A stretch of DNA of 64,000 nucleotides. Source: Anoxybacteroides rupiense. GTDB taxonomy: Bacteria; Bacillota; Bacilli; Bacillales; Anoxybacillaceae. Position 1 is the first letter of the stretch, and every line of letters begins with the position of its first letter. Shown one piece after another: positions 16,786 to 23,994 of this stretch. Where the stretch lies: positions 172,749 through 236,748 of the forward strand of contig NZ_JACIDF010000006.1 in the NCBI RefSeq assembly GCF_014196195.1, in the 5' to 3' direction. The notes below the pieces were generated by a model that was not told the origin of the DNA, did not search any database, and saw only the letters and a program-made list of their open reading frames with translations. Both the position numbers and the translations under genes were made by a program.

Positions 16786-18279
16786 ATGACTGATAAGAAG
16801 CGAAATGGATTCATTGAGAGCCTAAAAGATGGAAGAAGTGTGTGGATGGATGGAGAAAAGATCAACAATCTCGCGGAACATCCAGATTTTTCAGGAACAT
16901 TGGCGACGATCAACCGCTTGTGGGAGATGCTGGACTCTCCGAAAGAACAGAAAATAGTAGGGTTTGTCAGTCCAAAAACAGGCCAGTATGTCCATCAATC
17001 CTTTTTAGTTCCCGCGGATCTTAAGGATATCATTTCACGAAGAGAGGCATTTACCTTATGGTCAAGAAAAACGTTTGGCGTAATGAGTAGACTATCGGAT
17101 TATGCCAGTTCTTTAATTACGGGGTATTTTATTGATCGAGATCAATTTACCAAATATGACCCTAGCTTTTCTGAAAAAACTGAACAGTACTATGAACAGG
17201 CCAGAGACGAACGCCGGATCATCACCACGGCTGTCTTAGATCCACAGATTGATCGATCCAAACTGTCGGCCGAGCAAACAGATCCTGACGCCTTATTAAG
17301 AGTCGTTCGTAAAACTGAAGAAGGCGTTGTTGTCCGCGGTGCCAAAATGATTGCGACAGCTGCTCCATATGCTCACGACGTTATTATTATGCCGCATCAA
17401 AAGCTCTCTGAAAGCCAAGCAGACAGTGCCTATATGTTTATTGTTCCCCTAAATTCAAAGGGATTGCACATCGTCTGTCGCGAATCGTTTGCTTCTCAAG
17501 ACCAAGAAAAGCATCCATTAAGCGCCCAATTTGATGAAATGGATGCGGTGCTGATTTTTGATGATGTTTTGATTCCGTGGGAGCGGGTATTCATCAAGGA
17601 ATCAGCCGAAGGTGTTTTTCAGGCTCAGTTGCATCAGCAACTGAATGTGTTGGCACATCATCAGACCGTTGTTCGATTGCTGACAAAGCTGCAGTTTGTA
17701 GCGGGAGTCGCTACGGCCATCGCCCAATCGATCGGAGCAGATCACTATCTTCATGTTCAAGAAAAGCTAGGAGAGCTTTACACACAGCTTGACAGCATCG
17801 AAGCTTTACTTATCGCTTCAGAAATTCAAGGCGCTTTCCATCGCGATTCCGTCTATCTTCCAGCTCGTGTGCCTTTGCAAACGGCCCGGAATTTAGGAAC
17901 TCGCTACTATCCTCGCGCGATTGAAATTTTAAAACAAATTGGAGCCGGCGGTTTTATTCAGCTTCCTTCTACTCCGATTGAAAAAAGCGAGACAATCTTG
18001 CCGCTATTAAAAAAATATTACAAAGGAGCCAATGTTGATGCGATAACCAAAACAGCTTTATTTCAAATCGGATGGGAGCTGGTTGGAAGTACATTGGGAT
18101 CAAGGCATGATCTGTATGAAAGGTTTTATACGGGAGATCCTGTACGTACGTTTGCACAGCAGTATGACTTGTACGAGAAGCAGCCTCTTAAAAAGAAACT
18201 TTATCATTTTTTAGAGAACATTAGCGAGAGGAAGGAAGAACATGAGCCAAGCCATTCCGTATATTCAACGCCTTCATAA
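16786..18279 (+). CDS. HpaB-family flavin-dependent monooxygenase (paralogue 1)
   Basis: 497 aa from the ATG at 16786 (AAGGAG 11 bp upstream; an earlier GTG overlaps the ribosome site). Seen: TFGVMSRLSDYASSLITGY (about residues 92-110), GAKMIATAAPYAHD with the flavin-region Thr-Ala-Ala-Pro, DEMDAVLIFDDVLIPWERVF, a helical HhqT core and the C-terminal SRHDLYERFYTGDP. Known: HpaB/PvcC/YoaI-type proteins are the oxygenase half of two-component monooxygenases using FADH2 from a separate reductase; the reductase is not in this cluster. Its 3' end overlaps the next paralogue by 38 bp, so the two are translationally coupled. Confidence 0.86.
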   Translation: MTDKKRNGFIESLKDGRSVWMDGEKINNLAEHPDFSGTLATINRLWEMLDSPKEQKIVGFVSPKTGQYVHQSFLVPADLKDIISRREAFTLWSRKTFGVMSRLSDYASSLITGYFIDRDQFTKYDPSFSEKTEQYYEQARDERRIITTAVLDPQIDRSKLSAEQTDPDALLRVVRKTEEGVVVRGAKMIATAAPYAHDVIIMPHQKLSESQADSAYMFIVPLNSKGLHIVCRESFASQDQEKHPLSAQFDEMDAVLIFDDVLIPWERVFIKESAEGVFQAQLHQQLNVLAHHQTVVRLLTKLQFVAGVATAIAQSIGADHYLHVQEKLGELYTQLDSIEALLIASEIQGAFHRDSVYLPARVPLQTARNLGTRYYPRAIEILKQIGAGGFIQLPSTPIEKSETILPLLKKYYKGANVDAITKTALFQIGWELVGSTLGSRHDLYERFYTGDPVRTFAQQYDLYEKQPLKKKLYHFLENISERKEEHEPSHSVYSTPS

Positions 18280-19660
18280 TGACAGAAATGTCTGGATCAA
18301 TGGAAAGAAAGTGAACAATATCGAGCACCATCCTGCGTTTAGGGGAACGATTCATACCATTCAATCACTGCTGGACTTGCAGAAAAACGAAGAAACAAAA
18401 TCTCTGTTAATGTATCGGACAGAAGAAGGAACAGACGCGCATCTTTCCTTCCTTATTCCAAGAACGCACGAAGATTTACAGAAAAAGAGAATTGCCTATC
18501 AATACTGGGCGGATCAAACATTTGGTGTGATGAGCCGTCTATCAGAATATTCCCGTTCCCTAATTACGGGCTGGTATGCCAACCGCGCAGAGTATGAATC
18601 ATCACACCCTGGTTTTTCCGAAAAAATCGCTCATTACTATCAACAATCTCGTGATTTGGATTTGCTATCTACAGCAGCCGGCCATGATCCGCAAAGGAAT
18701 CGTTCAAATATAACTAAAAAAGGTAAGGAAGGACTGTTACGTATTACCCGTCGAAATCGGGAAGGAGTCTTTTTAAGCGGTGCTAAAATGATTGCGACAG
18801 CGGCTCCTTATGTGGATGAACTGTTGCTTTTCTCCTTCCATAAAAGGAGCGAAAGTGAACGAGAATTTGCGAATGTTTTTGTAGTGCCAGTCCATGCGAA
18901 AGGTCTTCATATCGTTTGCCGTGAATCTTTCGCTTATGACCATCCTGTTGATTATCCGTTAAGCTCTCGGTTTGACGAGATGGATGCGGTGCTGATTTTT
19001 GATGAAGTATTTCTCCCATGGGAGCGAGTGCTTGTCTATGAAGATCCTGAATTTTCTTGGAAGCTTCGCATTGATCGTGCTGCTTCTTTACTAAGTCAGC
19101 ATCAAACCGTTGTTCGTCTTGTTAGTAAATTAGAAAGTGTAGTAGCGATCGGAAATGAACTAGCAGAAACAGCGGGAGCCACAGCCTTTTTACACGTAAA
19201 AGAGAAGTTAGCAGAGCTCATCATTCAACTTGAAACAATAAAGGCGCTGCTCATTGCTTCTGAACATCACGCGCAGTTGTATAATGGTGTCTTGCTTCCC
19301 GCCCCCAACTTCTTAACAACTGCTCGTAATCTCGGAACGCGGTTTTATCCAAGAGCATTGGAAATTTTACAGCAAATTGGAGCCGGTGGACTTTTGCAGG
19401 TGCCTTCCAGCATCGAGGAATTTGATAGTCCTATCCGTTCGTTTCTACATGAATACTATAAAGGGACATACTCATCTGCTAAAGAAAGAACAAAACTTAT
19501 CAAACTCGCTTGGGATCTCATTGGCAGTCCGCTCGGTGCACGACATGAATTGTATGAGCGTTTTTATTCTGGCGATCCTGTCAGAACATATGCAGCCCAG
19601 TACCATTCTTATCAGCACAAGCAGCGGCTGATTGATTTTGCCTATGAAGTTTTAAAATGA
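18242..19660 (+). CDS. HpaB-family flavin-dependent monooxygenase (paralogue 2)
   Basis: 472 aa, ATG start inside the end of the previous gene behind GAGGAAGGAAG. It is clearly homologous to its neighbour along the whole length (roughly half of residues alike by eye): TFGVMSRLSEYSRSLITGW, GAKMIATAAPYVDE, DEMDAVLIFDEVFLPWERV and GARHELYERFYSGDP. This points to a tandem duplication. Possible outcomes are a heteromeric oxygenase or two enzymes of differing specificity. Followed after 13 bp by ssuD. The oxidised substrate is unknown; context points to aromatic or organosulfur compounds. Confidence 0.86.
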   Translation: MSQAIPYIQRLHNDRNVWINGKKVNNIEHHPAFRGTIHTIQSLLDLQKNEETKSLLMYRTEEGTDAHLSFLIPRTHEDLQKKRIAYQYWADQTFGVMSRLSEYSRSLITGWYANRAEYESSHPGFSEKIAHYYQQSRDLDLLSTAAGHDPQRNRSNITKKGKEGLLRITRRNREGVFLSGAKMIATAAPYVDELLLFSFHKRSESEREFANVFVVPVHAKGLHIVCRESFAYDHPVDYPLSSRFDEMDAVLIFDEVFLPWERVLVYEDPEFSWKLRIDRAASLLSQHQTVVRLVSKLESVVAIGNELAETAGATAFLHVKEKLAELIIQLETIKALLIASEHHAQLYNGVLLPAPNFLTTARNLGTRFYPRALEILQQIGAGGLLQVPSSIEEFDSPIRSFLHEYYKGTYSSAKERTKLIKLAWDLIGSPLGARHELYERFYSGDPVRTYAAQYHSYQHKQRLIDFAYEVLK

Positions 19661-19673
19661 GGAGGTTCTTTTC

Positions 19674-20732
19674 ATGTCCGTCCATTTTTATTGGTACGTA
19701 CCCACAAATGGTGATGGTGAATATTTAGGATTAAAAACTCCAGAGCGTCCTCCGACGCTGGATTATATCGTACAAATCGCCCAGACAGCGGAAACAGCTG
19801 GGTTTGAAGGAATTCTAATTCCGACCGGCATCCCTTATTTAGACTCGTGGATGGTGGGATCTGCTATTATCCATCATACAAAAAAAATCAAACCATTGAT
19901 CGCCTTTCGTCCCGGTTTTATTGCTCCTACAGTGGCAGCGAAGATGGCGGCAACTCTTCATCATTTTGCGAATGGAAGAGTTCTTGTTAATGTCGTAACG
20001 GGAGGATCAGCGAAAGAACTGGGCCAAGACGGGGACTTCCTTGAACATGATCAGCGTTACCATCGAACAAGCGAGTTTCTCCATGTCGTCAAAAACGCTT
20101 GGACTCAGCCTTCATTCAACCATCAAGGCCATTACTTTACCATTAAAGATGGAACATTACGCCCGTCTATCTCTAAAAATCCAAATATTCCTATTTATTT
20201 TGGTGGATCATCTGAGATTGCTAAAGAAGTGGCTGCCCAATCGGCGGATGTTTATCTTCAATGGGGGGAGCCTGTAGCACACGCTAAACAGCAAATAGAA
20301 GATGTAAAACAGCGGGCGCAAAAATATGGACGAACATTAGAATATGGAATTCGCCTCCATATTGTGATTCGTGATCACGAACAGGAAGCGTGGGACGCAG
20401 CCTACAAAATTATCAGCAAGGTGGATTCGACCGTTCAGCACAATATAGATCATTATTATGAAACAACGGATTCTGTTGCTCAAAAAAGAATGAATGAATT
20501 ATCTAAACGCAATGATCGGTTTGATAAATACGGCTGGACCGGTATCGGAAAAATCCGAAAAGGAGCAGGGACGGCACTGGTCGGTACTCCTGAACAGGTA
20601 AGAGAAGGGCTGCAGGAATATATTCGTGCAGGCGTCACACATTTTATTTTATCTGGATTTCCTCATTTAGAAGAAGCGGAACGCTTAGGACGCTCTTTGC
20701 TTCCATTATTTAAAGAAACGGTGTTAAGTTAA
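19674..20732 (+). CDS. ssuD: Alkanesulfonate monooxygenase, FMNH2-dependent (SsuD/MsuD type)
   Basis: 352-aa luciferase-like (LLM) TIM-barrel protein. Seen: N-terminal VHFYWYVPTNGDGEYLG, very close to the SsuD opening; GILIPTG; ANGRVLVNVVTGG; HDQRYHR; PIYFGGSSEIA; the conserved Arg/His in YGIRLHIVIRD; GAGTALVGTPEQV; LSGFPHLEEAERLG. Known reaction: oxidative cleavage of C2+ sulfonates (or methanesulfonate in MsuD) to aldehyde and sulfite, with FMNH2 from an NAD(P)H:FMN reductase such as SsuE. No ssuE or ssuABC is in the window. Start ATG behind GGAGG. Part of the monooxygenase operon. Confidence 0.9.
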   Translation: MSVHFYWYVPTNGDGEYLGLKTPERPPTLDYIVQIAQTAETAGFEGILIPTGIPYLDSWMVGSAIIHHTKKIKPLIAFRPGFIAPTVAAKMAATLHHFANGRVLVNVVTGGSAKELGQDGDFLEHDQRYHRTSEFLHVVKNAWTQPSFNHQGHYFTIKDGTLRPSISKNPNIPIYFGGSSEIAKEVAAQSADVYLQWGEPVAHAKQQIEDVKQRAQKYGRTLEYGIRLHIVIRDHEQEAWDAAYKIISKVDSTVQHNIDHYYETTDSVAQKRMNELSKRNDRFDKYGWTGIGKIRKGAGTALVGTPEQVREGLQEYIRAGVTHFILSGFPHLEEAERLGRSLLPLFKETVLS

Positions 20733-20765
20733 TGGATTTGTGGCAACGAAAGGAGAGTGGGATCT

Positions 20766-21824
20766 TTGCAATTTTCGATTTGGGGTTCTAATCTTTCGGG
20801 CGGTTTTTTGCGTGCAAGAGTAGAAGAAAATCAAGAATGGAGCTTCGACTATAATCGGAAGCTTGTAAAGACGGCGGAACAGCTCAATGTAGCCTCTGTT
20901 CTGTTTCCGGTCCGCTACATTGGGAGCATCGGGGGGCATTCGCCAGAAAAGCATGGACAGCTTGACCCATTGGCAATAATCGCAGCTCTAGCAGCAGAAA
21001 CAAAAAGAATCCATTTGATTGCAGCGGTACTACCGGCTTTTATTCCCCCCGCTACATTAGCCAAAATCGGTGCTACTATCGATAGGATTTCCAATGGAAG
21101 ATTTCATATTAACCTTGTGAGTGGATGGTTTAAACAAGAGCAGGAAGCGTTTGGACTTGAATGGATTGCGCACGAGGAACGGTACAAACGCTCTATAGAG
21201 TATCTCGAAGTGTTGAAGGGGTTATGGACACAAGACCATTTCTCATTTGATGGAACCTATTACAAAATTAAAAATGCGACATTGCTTCCAAAACCAACTC
21301 AAAAGCCTTATCCCGCGATTTATCAAGGAGGGAATTCTAAAGAGGCACAAGAAATGGCCGGGCGTCTCTCAGATTATTACTTTATGAACGGCGCTCCAAT
21401 CGAAGAGCTAAAAAAACAAATCCAATCCGTTCGTGCGATTGCCAGCCGATACGGACGCCGGATCAAATTTGCTGTCAATGCGTTTGTTATTGCCAGAGCA
21501 ACAACAGATGAGGCGCTGTCAGAGTATCAATTCATTATTGATAACGCAGATGAGGCTGCTATTGAGCAGTTGAAAAAACGAACAGAAACAAAAGGAATGT
21601 GGAAGAACGCGTCTGTTCTACCCGATTTTGTGGCTAATAACGAAGGATTTCGAACCGGCCTTATTGGCAGCTATAAAGAAGTGGCTGAAAAAATCAATGC
21701 TCTTCAAGACATTGGAATTGATAAAGTGCTATTAACCTTTCGTTTCCCTTTAGTTGAGCTTCCGGAATTTTACGATCATGTCGTCCCTTTGCTTCATCCA
21801 AAATCGGTAAAGTATCCATCATAA
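20766..21824 (+). CDS. LLM flavin monooxygenase, SfnG-like (dimethyl sulfone type)
   Basis: 352 aa from TTG at 20766, giving MQFSIWGSNLSGGF; AAAGGAG lies 10-11 bp upstream, while a GTG at 20757 sits almost on that site. Seen: NLSGGF near the N-terminus as in SfnG, VRYIGSIGGHSPEKHGQLDP, SNGRFHINLVSGWF, HEERYKRSIEYL and PAIYQGGNSKEAQEM. Known: SfnG converts dimethyl sulfone to methanesulfinate with FMNH2. Together with an SsuD/MsuD-like enzyme this would allow release of sulfite from C1 or C2 organosulfur compounds. Specificity is inferred from motif resemblance only. Confidence 0.82.
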   Translation: MQFSIWGSNLSGGFLRARVEENQEWSFDYNRKLVKTAEQLNVASVLFPVRYIGSIGGHSPEKHGQLDPLAIIAALAAETKRIHLIAAVLPAFIPPATLAKIGATIDRISNGRFHINLVSGWFKQEQEAFGLEWIAHEERYKRSIEYLEVLKGLWTQDHFSFDGTYYKIKNATLLPKPTQKPYPAIYQGGNSKEAQEMAGRLSDYYFMNGAPIEELKKQIQSVRAIASRYGRRIKFAVNAFVIARATTDEALSEYQFIIDNADEAAIEQLKKRTETKGMWKNASVLPDFVANNEGFRTGLIGSYKEVAEKINALQDIGIDKVLLTFRFPLVELPEFYDHVVPLLHPKSVKYPS

Positions 21825-22047
21825 AAATAAAGAAGGAGAGAAGAATCGATTGTTCTCCTGATTTCTAAAAAAGAGAATGAAAGAGTTCCACTCAACCAAG
21901 TTTGTTCGCTTTCTCAAGCGACAAGCACCAACAAGGAAATGGAAGGAACGCGCATATCTAGGTCGCTAAAAACTCTCAATGATCTATTTTTTGTATCGCA
22001 TTCTAAACACCTGAAGCATCGACAATCCGCAGAGAGGAGAATGAACA

Positions 22048-22848
22048 TTGCTAAATTGCATACCGATTACTTGGGGAAAAGAACGTTTAATGGCCTCCAT
22101 TCATTATCCTGATCCATCCTTTTCAATGGCAAAAGCACCAGTTGTGATTATTTGTCATGGATTTATTAGTACACGTATCGGCGTCGATCGATTGTTCGTC
22201 CAAACAGCTGATCATCTCTCGTCCCAAGGAATGGCGGTGATCCGCTTTGATTATGTTGGGTGCGGAGAAAGCAGCGGAGAATATGGAGATAATCGGTTAG
22301 ATGATCTGATCCATCAGACAAGAACCGTCATTGACTACGTCACAAGCATGAAATCATTTCAAAACCATACGATTACATTGATTGGCCATAGTCTAGGCGG
22401 CGCTGTGGCGCTGCTTACAGCTGCTGTAGATCCAAGAGTACAGTCTCTTGTGCTTTGGGCTCCATCTGCTCGCCCTTATCATGATATTACACAAATTGTT
22501 CAGCGACAGATTGGATCGACTCATGTTACGAGAACAATCGACTATTGTGGTTATCGATTGAATCCAGATTTTTTTGCTTCTTTAGCAGAACACGATCCAT
22601 TGTCAGAGGCTGAGAATTTTCAAGGGAACGTCTTAGTTGTGCACGGAACGAATGATGAAGATATTCCTGTAGAAACTTGCTATTCCTATGACCGCGCCTT
22701 TGCGATTCGCCGAAAAGGAAAGTACACTAAAAAGATCATTTCAGGCGCCAACCATACCTTTTCGTCGATTGCGCATCGAGAAATGCTGTTGGAGACAACA
22801 AGCGATTGGATCAAACAGGAACGATCCTATCAACAACTGCGCGCTTAG
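22048..22848 (+). CDS. Alpha/beta hydrolase (cinnamoyl/feruloyl-esterase-like)
   Basis: 266 aa, TTG start behind AGAGGAGA. Seen: the oxyanion-hole motif ICHGF (about residue 33), RFDYVGCGESSG, the nucleophile elbow GHSLGG (Ser about 114), Asp in HGTNDEDIP and His in SGANHTFSS: a full Ser-Asp-His triad. No signal peptide; cytosolic. It follows the SfnG-like gene after 223 bp with a weak hairpin between, so it may be a separate transcript. Role could be ester or thioester cleavage of cluster substrates; this is inference. Confidence 0.82.
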   Translation: MLNCIPITWGKERLMASIHYPDPSFSMAKAPVVIICHGFISTRIGVDRLFVQTADHLSSQGMAVIRFDYVGCGESSGEYGDNRLDDLIHQTRTVIDYVTSMKSFQNHTITLIGHSLGGAVALLTAAVDPRVQSLVLWAPSARPYHDITQIVQRQIGSTHVTRTIDYCGYRLNPDFFASLAEHDPLSEAENFQGNVLVVHGTNDEDIPVETCYSYDRAFAIRRKGKYTKKIISGANHTFSSIAHREMLLETTSDWIKQERSYQQLRA

Positions 22849-22935
22849 ATCAAGCTATCTTTAAAAATACGTATAAGATTTCTTCTGCTACCGCGTCACT
22901 CCTTATGGTACAATAAGGAAAAAAGGAGAGTTGAC

Positions 22936-23121
22936 ATGCAGTGGGGAGACCTCATCTTTTTGCTGTTGATGCTCGCGTTATTTGCGGCTTTCATAAGTGC
23001 GATCTTTTGGGCGACCCGATCATTATTAGGGAGAAGCAGAGGCTCTGAAAGCCAATTAACTCAAATAGAAGAAAAGCTCGATCGGATCATTGAACTGCTG
23101 GAGAAGCAAAGGAAAAAATAG
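22936..23121 (+). CDS. DUF4083-like small membrane protein
   Basis: 61 aa. Seen: one N-terminal transmembrane helix (about residues 6-30), a short basic loop, then an amphipathic helix ending EEKLDRIIELLEKQRKK, the pattern of the DUF4083 family of Bacillus. Start ATG behind AAAGGAG; a TACAAT -10 lies just upstream. Function unknown. Confidence 0.65.
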   Translation: MQWGDLIFLLLMLALFAAFISAIFWATRSLLGRSRGSESQLTQIEEKLDRIIELLEKQRKK

Positions 23122-23189
23122 CGGATGGATGGTATAAGGGCGTAAAAAAAGAGAAACACTAACCCAAAATGAACGGAATGGAGGTACAT

Positions 23190-23648
23190 ATGCAACGGGT
23201 TATTTTTGGGTTAGGGTTAATCGGGATAATGACTGTAAGCTCTCACCACACTTATGCAGAATCTGAACGATCTTTGCCATGCAGCATGATTTTGCCATCT
23301 GTAGATCAGCGAAGCAAAAATGCAAACGGAGCCGCTCTGATTTACAAGGTGAAGCTGACGCCAAGTTTTCCGCGAACAAGCATCAGTATCCACGCTCTCC
23401 ATTTGCCCGCCCCTAGCACTTTAGGAAATTACGATACGTATGAAGGGTTTGCTTTTATTCCAGGAGAAATTAGCTGGCGATTCAAGCTCCAGCCCATCCA
23501 AGAAAAGCATGGTTCGATATGGGTGGGAAAAATAGAGGATATTACCGCTCAAATGACAGGAGTGCAAATACAAGTGCGCCCATCCAATTCAAAAACGAGG
23601 CAATTAGGAGCTCCTGTCTTAACGAACCATGTGAAATATTGTAAATGA
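23190..23648 (+). CDS. Secreted hypothetical protein
   Basis: 152 aa from ATG 23190, chosen because GGAGG is 5-6 bp upstream; a longer frame starts at 23169. Seen: Sec signal peptide (MQRVIFGLGLIGIMTV...HTYAES), then a beta-rich domain with KVKLTPSFPRTSISIHAL and a Trp-Arg-Phe strand, and two Cys (SLPCSM near the new N-terminus, VKYCK at the C-terminus) that could form a disulfide. No family recognised. Likely exported to the wall space. Closed by a strong terminator. Confidence 0.6.
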   Translation: MQRVIFGLGLIGIMTVSSHHTYAESERSLPCSMILPSVDQRSKNANGAALIYKVKLTPSFPRTSISIHALHLPAPSTLGNYDTYEGFAFIPGEISWRFKLQPIQEKHGSIWVGKIEDITAQMTGVQIQVRPSNSKTRQLGAPVLTNHVKYCK

Positions 23649-23667
23649 ATATCGAAAAATAAAAAAC

Positions 23668-23695
23668 AGCTGGCTGTTCATAGCCAGCTATTTTT
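23668..23695 (+). terminator. Intrinsic terminator
   Basis: AGCTGGCT / AGCCAGCT stem, 6-nt loop, then ATTTTT. Confidence 0.9.
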
Positions 23696-23881
23696 ATGAC
23701 AGAAATGGCAAATGAACAATTGATCGATTCACTTATGATCTTCGTGTTGTATACGTATGATGAATGACGGCACTTGTCAAAACTCACGGTCGGAAGGCCA
23801 GCTGTTGCCGGCTACACCTAGACAAATGTGGAGGGAGCGAGGCGTTGTATATCTTGCTCAACAAGCGCCATGGGTTAATCG

Positions 23882-23940
23882 TATAATAGATTGATCACAA
23901 TGATTCATTGTCTCAGAAACATTCATTGTGCCAAACCATC
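23882..23940 (+). promoter_or_regulatory. Promoter and palindromic operator of the PTS regulator
   Basis: TATAAT at 23882-23887 is followed by ACAATGATTCATTGT (23897-23911), a palindrome with 7-bp arms. A further half-site TCATTGTG at 23933-23940 pairs with CACAATGA at 23896-23903. The site lies near the likely +1, about 85 bp before the regulator start. Confidence 0.5.
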
Positions 23941-23994
23941 CGCCACATTGTATCCGCTTTCACTTATACTATAACTAAAGGGAGGAGCTGCCTC

